A DNA stretch of 64,000 nucleotides from Quercus robur (taxonomy: Eukaryota > Streptophyta > Magnoliopsida > Fagales > Fagaceae). The notes beneath the pieces were generated by a model, which had not been told where the DNA came from, did no database searches, and saw nothing but the letters and a program-made list of their open reading frames with translations. Of the stretch, positions 21,800 to 35,600 are shown one piece after another. The position numbers and the translations under genes were made by a program. The stretch's first letter is position 1; the number at the start of each line of letters is the position of its first letter. The stretch is from positions 45,657,777-45,721,776 of the forward strand of contig NC_065543.1 in NCBI RefSeq assembly GCF_932294415.1, in the 5' to 3' direction.

Positions 21800-24700
21800 T
21801 CTTTGCTGTGTGATCCATTGACCCCTATTGTCATGGCTACAACCGGCATGAAAAGATCTTTGGTTTCAAATATATCTTATTTTTCTAATCTCTACTTAAT
21901 TGAGTGTATTAGAAAAAGCAAGTCTAAAAGTTATTTGAAATCTATCATGATAAATATTGGAAAAGATCTTAACATGACAAAGAAGAAACTAGACTGTCTC
22001 AGAATGAAAAAGTGCAGAGGAGTTCGTCTGAGAAGAGTGAAAGTTAAAAGCTTTGTTCATAAGTGGCAGATGAGAAAAAACACCATTCCTACTGAATTGT
22101 CATCTAAGCATGAGGTGTGCTTCATGATGAAGTCCATGTTTAAGGTTATGGACACATGCTTGTGATACATTGGTAGCTACTGCTCACGACACATGACTAG
22201 AGACCAATCTCTCTTTAAGGTTTTCGAGTCTAAGAAAGGTGGTAATGTCACTTTTGGTGACGGGAGCAAATCACAGATTAAAGGAAAGGAAACCATCTCT
22301 CTACCTGGATTGCCAGACATTGCAAATATGCTATATGTAGAAGATCTGAAAGTGAACCTATTAAGCATGAGTCAAATATGTGATCAAAACTTTATGGTGC
22401 TGTTCTCAAAGGGGAAATGCCTTGTGTTGGATGAGTCTAGAAAGAAACTCATAAGTGGTGTTCGCACTCTAGACAATTGTTATGGTTTAGTCCCTGATGT
22501 TAATATTGTGTGCAATAGTATTCATGTGCCAAATGAAAATCTATGGCACCAAAGGATGGAACATACTAGTTACAAACATCTTTCAATTGTATCTAAGCAT
22601 GAATTAGTTTTGGGGATACCAAAGCTCAGTAGAGTGAACAATGTTATGTGTGGACCGTGTCAGCTTGGGAAACAAACAAAAGCTAAACATTTGGGCACTC
22701 AGACATCTGCTACATCTTGAACATTAGAGCTACTCATCTAGATCTTATAGGTCTAACTAGAACCGAGTCTCTTGGTGGAAATAGATACAGCATGCTTGTG
22801 GTAGATGACTTCACTAGGTACACTTAAATCATTCTTCTAATATCCAAGTCAAATACTCATGAGCACACTAAAGCCTTGTGCACAAGATTGCAAAATGAGA
22901 AGAGCTTAAAGATTGATCAAATTCAAAGTGATCACGATAAAGAATTCGAGAACGCTTACATGGAGTCCTTTCGCACTAGATCAGGTATATCTCTAGAATT
23001 CTCTGCTCCTATTACTCAACAAAATGGTGTAGTAGAAAGAAAGAACAGGGTTATTCAGGAGATGGCTAGAGTCATGTTGCACAACAAGGATGTGACTAGA
23101 AACTTGTAGGGGGAAGCCATCAACACTGTGTGTCATACGGTTAATAGGGTGTATTTCAGACCTGGTACCAAGAAAACTCCCTATGAGTTATGGAAAGGAA
23201 AGAAACCAAATGTTAAATATTTTAGAATCTTTTGAAGTACTTGTTTCATTCTCAAGGATAAAGAGAATGTGGGAAAATTTGACTCCCAAAGCAATGAAGG
23301 AATATTTTTGGGATACTCCTCTACAAGCAAGGCTTATCGGGTATACAACAAGAGAACCTAGAAGGTGATGGAAACTGTCAACATTGTTATCGATGAAACC
23401 TTCAGAGTTCGGCTCTGAGAAAATTAGTGAAGAAATCTCAAAAGAAGTTCTTCCTCCCGAGCCTAAGGATGTTCAAGAAATTGTTGATTAAGAGCTCGCA
23501 TCTCTAAGTACTCTTGGCACTCCAAGTGTTGTAGAAGGTTCAACAGACATACCTACCTCACTTGATTCTAAATCTCATGAAAAGAAATGACCTTCCTCCA
23601 GGATCAAGTTAAATCATCCTCTTGAAGTTATTGTGGGAAGCATGAATGAACTTACACTAAAAAAGCATACAGTTGATAAATGTGTTGCTAACTTTGTGTC
23701 ATATTCTTATTATTTGTCACAAGTTAAACCCCCCAAGGTTGAGGAAGCTCTTCAGGATGAAAGCTGGATTAAGGCTATGCATGTATGAACTGCTTCAATT
23801 TCAAAGGAACGATGTCTAGACTCTAGTACCTAGACCGGAAAGGGAGCACATCATTGGCACAAAATGGATATTCCATAATAAGACTGATGAGGAGGGTAAT
23901 GTGATCTGTAACAAGGCTCGTCTTGTGGCTCAAGGATACTCTTAAATGGAAGGAATAAACTATGATAAGACATTTGCTCACGTAGCCCGTATGGAGTCCA
24001 TCAGGATTCTCCTAGCCCTGGCATGTCACTTGAAGTTCAAGCTTTACCAAATAAATGTAAAAAACTACTTTCTTGAATAGGTTCCTTAAAGAAGATGTCT
24101 ATATGGCTCAACCAAAAGGATTCATTGATCCACACTTTCCAGACCATGTGTTGTACCTCAAAAAGGCACTCTATGACTTAAAGCAAGCCCCTAAAACTTG
24201 GTATAATCAGCTCACACAATACTTGGTATCACATAGGTTCACAAGAGGAAAAACTGATTAAACTCTCTTCATTAAAAGGGAAGATGGCGAATTGATAGTT
24301 GCTTAAGTCTATATTGATGATATCATCTTTAGATCAACAAAGGATGAACTTGCTCATAGTTTCTCCAAACTCATGCAAGCCAAGTTTGAAATGAGCATGA
24401 TTGGAGAGTTGAATCACATCCTTGGGTTGCAGATCCGTCAGCAAGAGTCAGGTATATTCATATCTTAATCTAAATATGCTAAAAATCTTGTGAAAAAATT
24501 TGTTTTGGAATCTGCTAGTTCTATTAGAACCCCTATGAGCCCAAATGTTAATCTCATTATTAATTTGTTGGGAAAAAGTGTTGATTTGTCTCTATATAGA
24601 AGCATGATAGGTAGTCTTCTTTATCTTACTGCTAGTAAACTTGATATTAGTTATAGTGTGGGAGTGTGTGTTAGATATTAGGCTAATCCCAAAGAGTCTC

Positions 24701-25280
24701 ATATGATTGCTTTGAAAAGAATCATAAAGTATGTCAAAACCACTACCGATTTTGGTGTGTGATATAGTAAGGACACAAATGATGTCTTAGCTATGTATTC
24801 TGACGCAAACTGGGCTAGAGGTATTCTGACGCAAACTGGGCTAGGAATGCTAATGATAGAAAAAGTACTTCGGGGGGTTGTTTTTATGTAAGTAATAATC
24901 TTGTCTCCTAGATAAGTGAAAAACAGAATTCCATCTCATTATCCACTGCAGAGGTTGAATACATCGCTGCTGGTAGCTGTTGCACCCAACTTTTATGGAT
25001 GCAAAAACTCTTCCTTGATTATGGTGTTCATCAAGAACATGTTACCATCTATTGTGACAATACCAGTGCCATCAATATCTCTAAGAATCCTATTCAACAT
25101 TCTTGAACTAAACACATAGAGATTCGACATCACTTTATTCGGAAGCTTGTCGAAAATCGTACTCTCACTCTTAAGTTCATTCACACTGATGATCAAAAAG
25201 CTAATTTGTTCACCAAACCTCTTGATAGCAAACAGTTTAAATTCTTTCACCAAAACATTGGTGTTATCTCCATGGATTGA
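21800..25280 (+). pseudogene. Copia gag-pol pseudogene
   Basis: Gag is reduced to a fragment (21803-22165) with no zinc knuckle. The protease region (about 22160-22210) keeps SRHMTRDQ, but the catalytic DSG has become GSY and a stop precedes it. GAG-pre-integrase (LWHQRMEHTSYKHLS, then CGPCQLGKQTKAKH) is near 22540-22700. Integrase runs about 22730-23180 with NGVVERKNRVIQEMARVML. Reverse transcriptase runs about 23760-24470 with LKKALYDLKQAPKTWYNQL and the YIDDI catalytic motif at 24310-24324. RNase H is at about 24780-25280, ending LFTKPLDSKQFKFF. At least ten stops or frameshifts interrupt it. A 26-bp tandem duplication sits at 24795-24844 in the RNase H part. Confidence 0.85.
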
Positions 25281-26329
25281 TCTTCTCTTCTCCTCTTCCT
25301 TCCTCATGCATTTGCATCTAATTTTTATACTTTGCTTTCTTTAACATGTTTTTGTTTGTTTGTTTTCAATTTTGCTTTATTTTTTTTTCATAAAAATAAA
25401 ATTGAAAATTTAGAAAAATATAAAAACTATGTGTATTTTGTATACATTGGTACTTGTGTACCTTAGATGGCTATTGAAACAAAATTTTCTAAACTTTATA
25501 TCTTTTGTAGCTTAAATAAATATCTCTATGCACAACTAAACAAGTGAGCTTTATGGCTTGTATCTGTGATGAGTAAGATTAAGTAATCTTTTGTACTTAA
25601 CACTCGTATCACTCTTTTTGATGTGAATGACTAAAAAATCCTTAGAGAAAGGCATAAATATTCATCTCACTATTGTTGCCTACCGATCATAAAATGATAT
25701 CTGTATGCTTTGGCAAAACAAAAGTGCAATGTCAAAAGCTTAACATAACTAAGTATTTCTTTTCTCTCTCTTATATGCTCATGCATGATATGCTTAACAA
25801 AAAAAAAAAAAAAAAAATGCAAAGAACGATAAAAGCAAAAAGAATCAAAATGTTTCATATATAATTGCAAATGTGTCTTCTAGGAGATGTGGGAGTTATA
25901 GGATGTACCTTAAAGGTGATAGTCTCCATCAAGCAGTTATGATTATGTGTGAGTTAAATTGATTTTCTCATATCTTAAATTATCATAACATGCAAACACT
26001 TATGCAATCTTGCGATGTTTTTCACACACAACACGCAAATTCTTTGTTACTTTTGATATATGTGCAGGTACAATGTGATTTGGCCATCACAAGGAATACA
26101 TGTGTTAATGTATGCTCATTAAACTATCTTAACTTGTTTTTTAAAATATAAAATTGGTTAGACTTGTTTAATGTGTGTGTGTTTTGGAGCCAAATGCTTG
26201 ACATTTTTTTTGTTGAGAGATGTTTTTGAGAGCTTAAAATGTTGTTTAGATCTTTGGTTGAGTAGCATGCTTGATTCCATTCATTTCTGTGTTTCTATCT
26301 TCTTTGAAAAACTATTTTTACACATCTCA

Positions 26330-26625
26330 ACAACTTCTCGACACATTTCGATAACTAGGCTATCTATCGAGATCTTTGATCTTCCTTTCTCGATAGAAGT
26401 TAACACTATCTCGATCCATCAAAGCATTTGGCTTCTCGACAGTTTCTCGATCCATCAAGAAACTTTTTGTCTGCTCAATAGATGCTCGATAGCTGTTCGA
26501 TCCATCGAGGTCTCTTTGTTGTGGACAACTCTCGATAGTATCTCGACAGATAAATCTATCGAGAATTAGTGCTCGATAGCTCTCGATACCTCTTGATCCA
26601 TCGAGCTTCGTGCTTTCTATTTATA
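26330..26625 (+). promoter_or_regulatory. Cluster of palindromic CTCGAT..ATCGAG motifs followed by a TATA-like box
   Basis: About a dozen variants of CTCGATCCATCGAG, CTCGATAG and CTATCGAG occur within 280 bp, many of them self-complementary. The same kind of motif occurs in the LTRs (GACAGATGTATCTATCGAG). TATTTATA at 26618-26625 follows directly and lies upstream of the third reading frame. That it is an internal promoter is inference; it could also be a structured RNA region or a plain tandem repeat. Confidence 0.4.
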
Positions 26626-27049
26626 GCCTCATCACGATTTTTCTCTCATTTTATCCGATCTCTCTCAATAGAAACACACTTCTTTCTCTTCCAAACACTT
26701 TTCACTCAAACTCTTCATCTTCCCCACTTAGATTTCGGCCTAATCCTTGCTTTTTCCCTCTAGTATGATCTCTTTTCTCTTATTAATCATGCATTTCATA
26801 CTTTTTTACCTAAGTTTTTAGGGTTTTTGAAAACTTTTGAGGTGTTTCAAAATTGATGAAGTTTTTGTGAAATTTTTAGGTTGGGTTTTGTTTAAATGAT
26901 CCTACATGCTCATGCATTGCATCACATTTGCATTTTCACAATGTTTCATGGATTATAGATGTGTGTTTTCTATGTTGAAATCTTGTGTGCTAGTAGGATT
27001 GGATTAGGCAAATCCCATGATGTTTTTATTGATTGCATGTCACATGTTC

Positions 27050-28060
27050 GTGTATTTTTCATGCATACATACCTCTCTTTTCTATCTTATTGATATTGAT
27101 ATTGTTTGGTACTCTTCTGCTTATCTTTCTCACACTAAGCGCAAGTCTGCTCCATCCAGAACCCTCCTCATTTTGGGGCATAGTCTTCTTTTGATCCTAC
27201 TCCTTCTCGAGGTATACATATAGTAGTCACTCCGGAGTTTATCTCTGATGCGTTACATATCCTGAAGGTATCACATCTTGATTACCCCGGCTGTCCTTGT
27301 TTTCGGACTTTGTCCAAAGATGAACTCATGTCTCTTTTCTGTGAGACACCCTCATCTTAGGGTGACCGTCCAAACACCCCTTGCTCAGACTTTGCAAAAA
27401 GTCTGAGATTTTCGAATATGGTGATGACATTTGTTTTACATCCCTTATCTCACTATAATTCTATTACTGTGCCTCATGCTTGATTTTTGTTATCCCTACT
27501 TGAGGGGCTTACCATTGATTTTTCCTCTCATTTCATACTCTCCCTTATAAATGTTTATAAGGATACAGCGACACGTGATAAGCTTATTTTCCCTTCTGCT
27601 ATCACGAGGATCATTCACCACGTGTTTGTTTCCTATCTCGAGTCTCCTCACTTCTCTGTCATGGGTGCCATCAGCAGCGCGTTCGTTAGACGGAGCAAGG
27701 CCCAGCTTCGACTGAAGTGGCCATGGACCGAGATGGCGTTTCCTCTAGCCTGCTCTACTTCATCTACCTCCACCCTTTCTTCTTTTACTGCAAGTGGTAT
27801 GGCCCTCAAGACAATCATGGCGTAACTTTAGCACATGGATGCTCACCTTGACACTTTCAGTAATGAGTTGTATCAGGTGAACACCTGTGTCAGTCGTACT
27901 GCATGACAACAGGCTCGCCTTAGTGGCTTCGTAGAGTCTCCCTCTCCTTCTTTAGAGGCATCTGAAGACGAGGATAATGACGGTGACTCCGGTAGTGACG
28001 ATGATGCTACTACAAATGAGGATACTAGTTCTTCCGGTGACGATGAGATGACTGCTTCTC
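27050..28060 (+). pseudogene. Extra reading frame of the Copia element (putative plant transposon protein domain)
   Basis: Pieces in different frames read SDALHILKVSHLDYPGC, MTFVLHPLSHYNSITVPHA, SLLEGLTIDFSSHFILSLIN, VYKDTATRDKLIFPSAITRI, then a Ser/Thr-rich stretch and a Glu/Asp-rich tail near 27960-28050. I recognise this combination as the 'putative plant transposon protein' domain found in proteins encoded downstream of pol in SIRE-like elements and as free copies in woody plants. Function is unknown; it is sometimes called envelope-like without proof. Here it is broken by at least three stops (for example near 27360 and 27480). Confidence 0.65.
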
Positions 28061-28555
28061 AGTGTATAGGAAATATTTTTGTTAGGGGGAGTGTTTATTT
28101 TTATGAAGGCTGTAGTAAGGACTTTTTTGTATCTTTTCTTTTCTTTTTTCTTTAGATACATTGTTCTTGTACATTGGTCTTGTGACTACTTTGTGATAGC
28201 AAACCTTGTATCTATTTGATATATATTAAAGTTGTTATTACAGTTTCACCTATCTTTCCATGTGTTATTTCTTTTCTCTCTTTATGTACATGATTCTTAT
28301 TAATTATATGCAATTTTTTATTTTTCTGTCTCACACTAAAATGTCGTGATGAGTTTTATTTAAAGTGTTTCAAAAATATAGGTTGTCAAAGTCTATCTTA
28401 CCATGAACTCTCTTCTTACAAAGTTTTTCAAGAGTTTTTGTTAGGATTAGATTTTATTGTATTCAACAAGTGAGCATGAGTTGAGTGAATTATGTCGTCT
28501 CTCATATTTTCATTTGTTTATTATGGTTTTATAGCGGATTGCCAAATGAGAAAAT

Positions 28556-29549
28556 TTTTAGGACATATGTGGATCATGTTAAGAACATATGTCATTTAGA
28601 ATTGGCTAATCTTTTGACAAAACGCATTTTACTTGTAATTTGGTAGATTTAGGATGTGTTTATTACTTCAAGAACAAGAGTTTAAGTTCAAGTATTGAAG
28701 CAATGCAAATATGTTCAAGAATCAAGTGAATAAGTGCTGTGTTTTAAAACTAGACAGATGTATTTATCGGGATTTAAAATGTGAAGCTCGATAGATAATC
28801 TTGACAACTGTATCTATCGAGAATTATGAAAATCAGTTTTTCATATCTGATTTCATGCATATTTATGTGTATGTGTTTAGGTTTTCTTTTTTCACAACCC
28901 TAAACATATATGAGGATTATTTTAAGGGTCATCACGATTGATGCAAGTGAATGCAAAAGTTGTTGCATTTATTGTTGCATGCATATTGTGATTGGAGACA
29001 TATGCCCTAGTTCATCTTTATCTTGAGGAAGTTGCTGCGTTTGTACGCCATAGAGTTTTGTAATCAAGGAGTTTCTTGATCTTCATCATGTGGATGAACT
29101 AAAAAATTTTGCAACCAACATCCTTCTCAAGTTGGTGTGTTAGTCACGTACTTAAATCCGTGCATCGATTGGTTAGTCATGTATTGGAAGCCGTGCATTG
29201 AAAATGAGAGATTGTCACTACAGAACAAGTCCAATCAAATATTGGGGTAAGGGTTCAATTGTAAGTTGGTATAAGGTATTGGGATTCCTTTACTTGTAAC
29301 CATTTATTTTGATAATAGTGGATTCTTGGGAGTGGTAACCTTAAATTCACCCGATGAGGTTTTTGCTTTGGAGGTTTTCTCCATTCGTAAATAAATCATC
29401 GTGTCAAATTTAATTTCCGCTGCATTTAGTTATTTAGTGATTTGTTTGTGCTACCATACATTATTGCATGTTAATTGAATTAATTAATTAATTTGGCAAA
29501 ATTAATTGGTTAATTTATCACGAAGAGTCAATACATTCTTGGCCTATCA
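28556..29549 (+). repeat. Copia 3' LTR
   Basis: The end at 29549 (CCTATCA) matches the end of the 5' LTR. The start is less sure: a polypurine-like stretch (CCAAATGAGAAAA) ends near 28554, and an LTR start around 28556-28576 is chosen from the motif TTAGGACATATGTGG or TGTTAAGAACATATG. A different possibility is the GTTAGGGGGAG stretch at 28081, which would make the LTR about 1.4 kb. Confidence 0.6.
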
Positions 29550-29552
29550 ATG

Positions 29553-32500
29553 TAGATTGATTTTATTATACAAACCATCAAAAAACTTAAGAATATATAG
29601 GACAAAACATAATTATTATTGCACAGCAGTATAAGTTTGCACTTGGGATTTGGAGGGTGACAGAGATCAACATGCGAAAGCGAGCATACAAGAGCCTACT
29701 TTATTTAGTGGATATTCATGTTATGTTGCATAAAGGGAAAATTATAGTGGTGCATATGTGAAAGTCTGAAAGAGAGCAAGCAAGATAGCAATAGGAAGAT
29801 ACAACTGAGACTCATGTAGAAAAAAGATGAGAAAAGCAAGGCTCAAAACTCCATAAGCTCAAAAGTTCCATCAGATTCAAAAGCCACCCATCAACCTCGA
29901 CTTCTTGTGTGCTAGCCCCATTTGAAAATATGGATAAGTTTGTAAGTTAATCAGTGAAAAGTTCACTGTCTCCTGCATAACAATATATTCACACAAATTT
30001 GATCGGCTTCAAACAAGTTTAGGTATACTTTATGTACAATTAAAGTTAAAATATAGCCTCAAGATCCAAGACGTATATAATCCAAAAGCTTGAAGCTGTC
30101 AAAGTTGAAGACTGGATCGAAAAATTGATCCTAAAGCTTTGAAGGAATAAAACTCTATCATGAATTGGATAAATGCATCTACCTTCTCACATGAAGGTGG
30201 ACCGCAAGTGTGGGACTCACCTCATGTGAGAGGGTGGATCGAATATATATAATACCACACTTTTGAAGGATCTGGTTGATAATGTCATGCACAAGTTAGA
30301 GACAGAGACAAGTGATTCAAAATTCATAGATGCACTCTATAATTGGTCCCAGAAAAAGTTGATGATGTTCCATACTATCCGGACACTATTAGTTTTGACT
30401 TTCGAGTCTGAATTTGCCACAAAAATGAATTTTGAGTCATTTGAGTCCAAGTCTAGCGAGTATTTCCCTTTTTATGATTTCAATGCGAACATTTCTATTT
30501 CCAAAAATTCAAGTATAACTTCGATAATGTCCTAGCTTTAAATAATTTCATTAATGAGCTTAAGGCGCTTAAAACTTAAAAGTTGTAATGAAAATCCTAA
30601 ACTTGCTCAACAAGTGAAGGCACAACCTCAATCTGTAAAAGAAGAAATTGAACACATTAATTTAGCAAAGAATAATGAACTATAGATTATTCAAATTGGT
30701 AATACCATGTTTGTGAAGGAGAAGGAACAATTTGTGGCCTTGTTTAAGGTGTTTTCAAGAAGTATTTGCATGGTCATATGAAGATATACCTAGAATTGAT
30801 ACCAACATACAAGATACCAACCTATCTAGACATAAAGCTTGTCAAGCAAAAACTTATACGAATGAATCCCAAATAGACCCTAAAAATTAAGGAAGAGAAA
30901 GAATACAATGTCAAATTCCTTAAAGTGGTAAACTATCTCGAATTGTTAGCCAATATGGTCACAATACTTAAGAAAAATCAAAAAGTCTACATGTGCGTCA
31001 ACTTTAGACATTTAAGCAAAGCTTGTGCCAAAAATGGCTTCACATTAACCCATATTTGGTGGATAATGCGGTAGGCCATGCACTGCTCTCGTCTATGGAT
31101 GGTTTTTCAAGCTCAAACAAATCAACTGTCATAAGGACATGGACAAAAATTTCTTCTTTACTTAGGACATGGACAAAACTTTCTTCTTTACTTTATAGGG
31201 CTCAACTGTTATAAGGTAATACCCTTTATACTAAATAATAAACCATATACTAACGAGCTATTACTACTCCTTTGCATGATAAGATACACAAGAAAGTAGA
31301 AGTGTATGTGAACGACATGACTGATACACCATACGAGCATTCCTAGCTTAGTTTATGGAAGAATCCAAGAAAGAAATGAAGTTTAATACATAAATAAAAA
31401 TATAATTGAATATAAAGTGAAGTATACTCCCTTAGAGAAAACATGGGTAGCATTAATTTGGGTCATCCAAAAGTTTAGACACTACATGCTCACATTTTAG
31501 GTCCTATTGATTACTTATATGGATCCATTGAAGTATCTAATGGAAAATTCAATACTAGATTGAAAGACTTCAAAATGGTTACCACTCTTGATTGAGCTTG
31601 TTAGAGAATAGGTGATTCTAAAAGATTTACAATGCCAATTACTATACTAAGGATTAGCTTGATGACCTCTTTACCAAAAGGCCTTGCTTCCTCCATATTT
31701 CTTCGCTTATAGGCCAAACTTATGTTCCTTCACTGATCATTCATTTGGGGGGATGTTATTAAATCCTCCAATTTCCTCCAATTTTTATTTAAATGTTAAG
31801 AGTTAAGATGTAGGGGATTAGTTTCTTTGAAAAAGCAATTTTGGGAATTTGAAACTCCATAACCCCTTCTCTCTTCAGAATTTTCTTCATGAATTTTAGG
31901 ATGAGTTTTGTCTGTGTCACTTTAAAAGCAATGGCCTTTAATGATTTCTTTGCTAAAGAAAGAACTTGCATTCTCAAAATAGAGACAACAACTTGAACCA
32001 GTTATGGGATTTGGAATTCTTATTTACTTTTTCTATGTAATTGTGGCTACCAATAAGTGAAGCACTCATCAAAGACTTTGTATTAGATACCCTGGCATCA
32101 AATTGATTTTATTACACAATCTAAAATCTTAAGCATATGTAGGAAAGAACATAATTATTATTGCACAAGTTGGCACTCAGAATTTAAAGGGTAACAGATC
32201 AACTTGCGAAAGCGAGCATACAAAGAGTTGCTCTGCTTTATTTAGTACATATTCACACTATTGTCCATAAAAGGAAATACAGTAGTGCAAATATGTGAAG
32301 TAGAGCAAGGAAAATAATATCAAATTTTCTTGATACAATTAAGACTAATCATGTGGAGAAGAGATGGCGAAAGCGAGGCTCAAACTCCAAGAGCTCAAAT
32401 TTTCCATGAACAAAATCATAGTAGCCACCCATCAACCTCAGCTTCTTGTTTGCCAACCCCATTTGAACATATGGATAAGTTTCTAAGTTACACAGTGATA

Positions 32501-32592
32501 ACTTCACTGATTCCTGCATAACAACATATACTCACAATATATGATTATCTTCAAACATGTTTAGGTAAACCTTCTGTATAATTAAAGTCAAT
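29553..32592 (+). mobile_element. Decayed Ty3/Gypsy-like LTR retrotransposon (copy B)
   Basis: Same element as at 3545-7092, lacking the left part of the 5' LTR, which is cut at the Copia LTR border. The 3' LTR starts at 31754 after the polypurine stretch CATTTGGGGGGA. The pol remnant (about 30660-31680) shows VNFRHLSKACAKNGF and an altered catalytic motif in which YVDD reads YVND. It has a small tandem duplication (GGACATGGACAAAA) near 31135-31175 that copy A lacks. Confidence 0.75.
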
Positions 32593-32663
32593 ATTTCTTC
32601 TGTTCTTTTTCTCTCTTTTGAATCATGATTAGAGTTGAAACAACATGGTAAAATAGAGCTAAC

Positions 32664-35600
32664 CTTTTCACAATGTTTACATTGAACCTCCAATGGCAAG
32701 TCACCAAACTCTGCTTGGACCTTGACCTTTGCAGGTAATCCTATTTTGACCCACTCATCTATGAAGTCACTACACATCAATTGGATAGATGAGATATGTG
32801 AATTAGAATTCTAGCTTAACTTCATTGCCCTATTTATTTTAGACCCAATTGGTTGGTTGATTAAATTGAGTGTATGTCAAAGAAAGTACTATAATTTTGC
32901 TAGATATAAAACTGTATGTAGAAAGCCTCTTACAAAGGAGCAGAATTGTCCTCAGGATGAGTCATAAGCCTATTTATCCCACCACATCGACTGTGTCCAA
33001 TGACCAGGATATTTTGTACCTATAGATTTTTATTTCTTGTAACACTTAGATATCCTAGTTACAAAATTGAAAAAAGAAACATGGAAAAATTGTATAAACA
33101 AAACAAGAAATTTTGGAGAAATAAATGAATTCACCTTAAGTTCTGAGACAGCATATTCAATGGCAGCACCAACTCCAGAGTATTTTAGCTATACAATATC
33201 AAATATATTAGCATTTTAAAAAGTTGGTAAAATATTTAATGTTAAATTGAACAAGAATTTGCATGTTGAATTTAACAAAATTGATTATTAGGAAGGATTA
33301 AATGGGAAACCTTGTCAAATGCAGGAACCATGTTAGCAATGTTGCGGACCATGAAGGCTTCTCCAGGTTGAAAGTCCAGGATATGAGAGGGACACACCCT
33401 AGAGTCTGAGCATGAAAATACCAAAAACTACACCAAAAATTAAGAATTTTAATCATTCATAAATCATAGACATAAATTAAGTTTGTTTTTATTGTTTCTA
33501 TTTTTATAATCACAAAAGAATTGCACATTAACTCTTTGATATCTTCTAACCAGGTTAGAAAAGTAGTAATGATAAGTAGTGATGTTTAGATGGTACCTTG
33601 GGCCACTGGCCTTCAGCAAGTTTCTCGTACAATTCAGGATGCTTGCTGCAAAGAGCAAACCAAAGAAAATTATAAAAATTAAAAGAGTGGTTCAGTTAAT
33701 AAGTGCCCTTAGGGCATCCATTAATGAACCATTTTAGAGAATTTTTTATAGGAAAAGTGAAAAAGGTAAATGATTTTTTAATAACTTTTTTAATTTACAA
33801 TAAAAAGTTTTCTAAAATGTTTCATTAATAGATGCTTTTAAAGCATCTGTTAGTAATATCTGTAAAAGAGAAATAGTAAGTTTATAATGACGAGTCATAT
33901 TAATTATAGCATTTCAAGAGTACAATTAATACGTACTCCTCTCACATAATGATGAGTCATATTAATTAAATTCATAGTAGAACTCACAATCCATGTGAGA
34001 TGAGAGAATATTTTTTACTATTCTTTCAAAAAATACAATAATTTTCCATAAATTTCAACCTTTTGTAAATCGATAACAGCTTAAGAGGCATATAAGAGCA
34101 TTCTCATCAAAGCTTTTAAAAATTTTAGGTTATGTTTGATAATAGTTTTTATTTTCTATTTTCAAAAACTTTTTTTTAGGAATATAAATAAAAAACAATT
34201 TTCTTGTATTTTTGAAATCAAAAACATGTTTAGTTAGCTAAAATTAAAAAGATAGTTTTTTGAAGAAAAAAATAGAAAATACTAAAATATGTTATTATTA
34301 GGATTTGAACTCTAATACTAATTCATTAAATGAGACAAATTCGTTAAATTAAATGCTTTCTTTTCATTAACTTTTGAAAATTAGAAACTGAAAACAATTT
34401 TTTGCATGTTTTTAGTTTCCTTCATAAATTGAGTTTTGAAAACAGTTTTTGTTTTCTATCTATTTTGGGTTGCCAAACAAGTTTTTTAGTCTCAAAAATA
34501 GAAAATTATCTTTAAAAACAAAAAATAAGGAGAAAAAATAGTTACCAGGCATATCCTTAACTTTTAACATCTCAAAACCTACTTTATCTATTTTAACGTT
34601 CCATTTTAAAATACACTCAATATCCAAGGTTCTATTTTTCATAACACTTCATTTAAATAATTTTTCTTTATTATTTCTTTATTCTTTATTCTTTTTTTTT
34701 TTTTTTTAATTCTTGTTCTCTCATCTTTCTCCATCTCCTTCCACATCTCTTTCTCCTCTCCATACCCACCCACACATGTTATATCTCTTCTCTGCCACCC
34801 ACCCACTGCCACCAACCACCACCACCAATTAAAAAAATAAATATCAAACAAGAACTCACAACCTACTACTAGCCACCACCACCACCACCAGAAAAAAGAA
34901 AAAGAAAACCCCACAAAACCCATCACCACCACACCACAACCAAAACCAAAGCCAACAAAGCCCATCACCACCACATCCACAACCAAAACCAAACCAACAA
35001 AACCATCACCACCACACCCACAACTAGCCACAGAACTCATCACAACAACACCCACAACCAGCCACAAAACCCATTACTACCACACCCACAATCAGCCATA
35101 AAGCCCATCACCACCACAAAAGAGAGAAAAAAAATTGAAAGAAAGAAAAATATAAAAGAAATAGAGAGAGGTATTTTCGGCCATAGCTTAAAAAAAAATA
35201 ATAATAATAATAATAAAAAATAAAAAATAAAAAGGAAGAGGAATAGGCAAGACTTGGAGAATAAGAGATGAGAAGCTAGAGAGGAAAATAGAGAGAAAAA
35301 AATATTTTTTAAAGAGAAGTGGAAAGAGAAAGGAATAAAATAATTTTTTTAGTATAAGATTGGAGCTACAGTGAGATGTTATCTTTGACATCTCACTGTA
35401 GCTCAGTTGCTATTTCTTAAGTTTAACATCTTTGTTGTAGCTTGTCTTTTGATGTTTTAGTTGCTAAAATAGCATTATAGCATTTATACCGTCTTTGATG
35501 AGAATACTCTAAGTGCAAGAGAATTCATATATATGATAAAGGTATCATATGCTTGTATTTTGAAAGTACTTTTCTAGTGGCATACTGGCATAACAAGTGG

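Larger units (their letters stand above)
20951..29549 (+). mobile_element. SIRE/Maximus-like Ty1/Copia element lying between the two duplication copies
   Basis: Order is LTR, primer site, ruined gag and protease, integrase, reverse transcriptase, RNase H, a third reading frame, LTR, which is the Copia order with an extra gene after pol, as in the SIRE/Maximus lineage. The two LTRs (20951-21762 and about 28556-29549) align from GCAATGCAAATATG to CATTCTTGGCTATCA. The 5' LTR lacks roughly the first hundred-odd bases plus an internal segment, and begins exactly where copy A of the duplication stops. The 3' LTR ends exactly where copy B starts. Multiple stops, deletions and a lost protease aspartate show it is dead. 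Confidence 0.85.

Noticed and set aside
26171..26569. 132-codon plus-strand frame in the Copia internal region
   Set aside because: It is open because of repeated TCGAT/ATCGA motifs; no known domain, and the cluster looks like a non-coding repeat.
34639..35067. 142-codon minus-strand frame in copy B
   Set aside because: Same CCA/ACC-rich zone as above; composition alone keeps it open.
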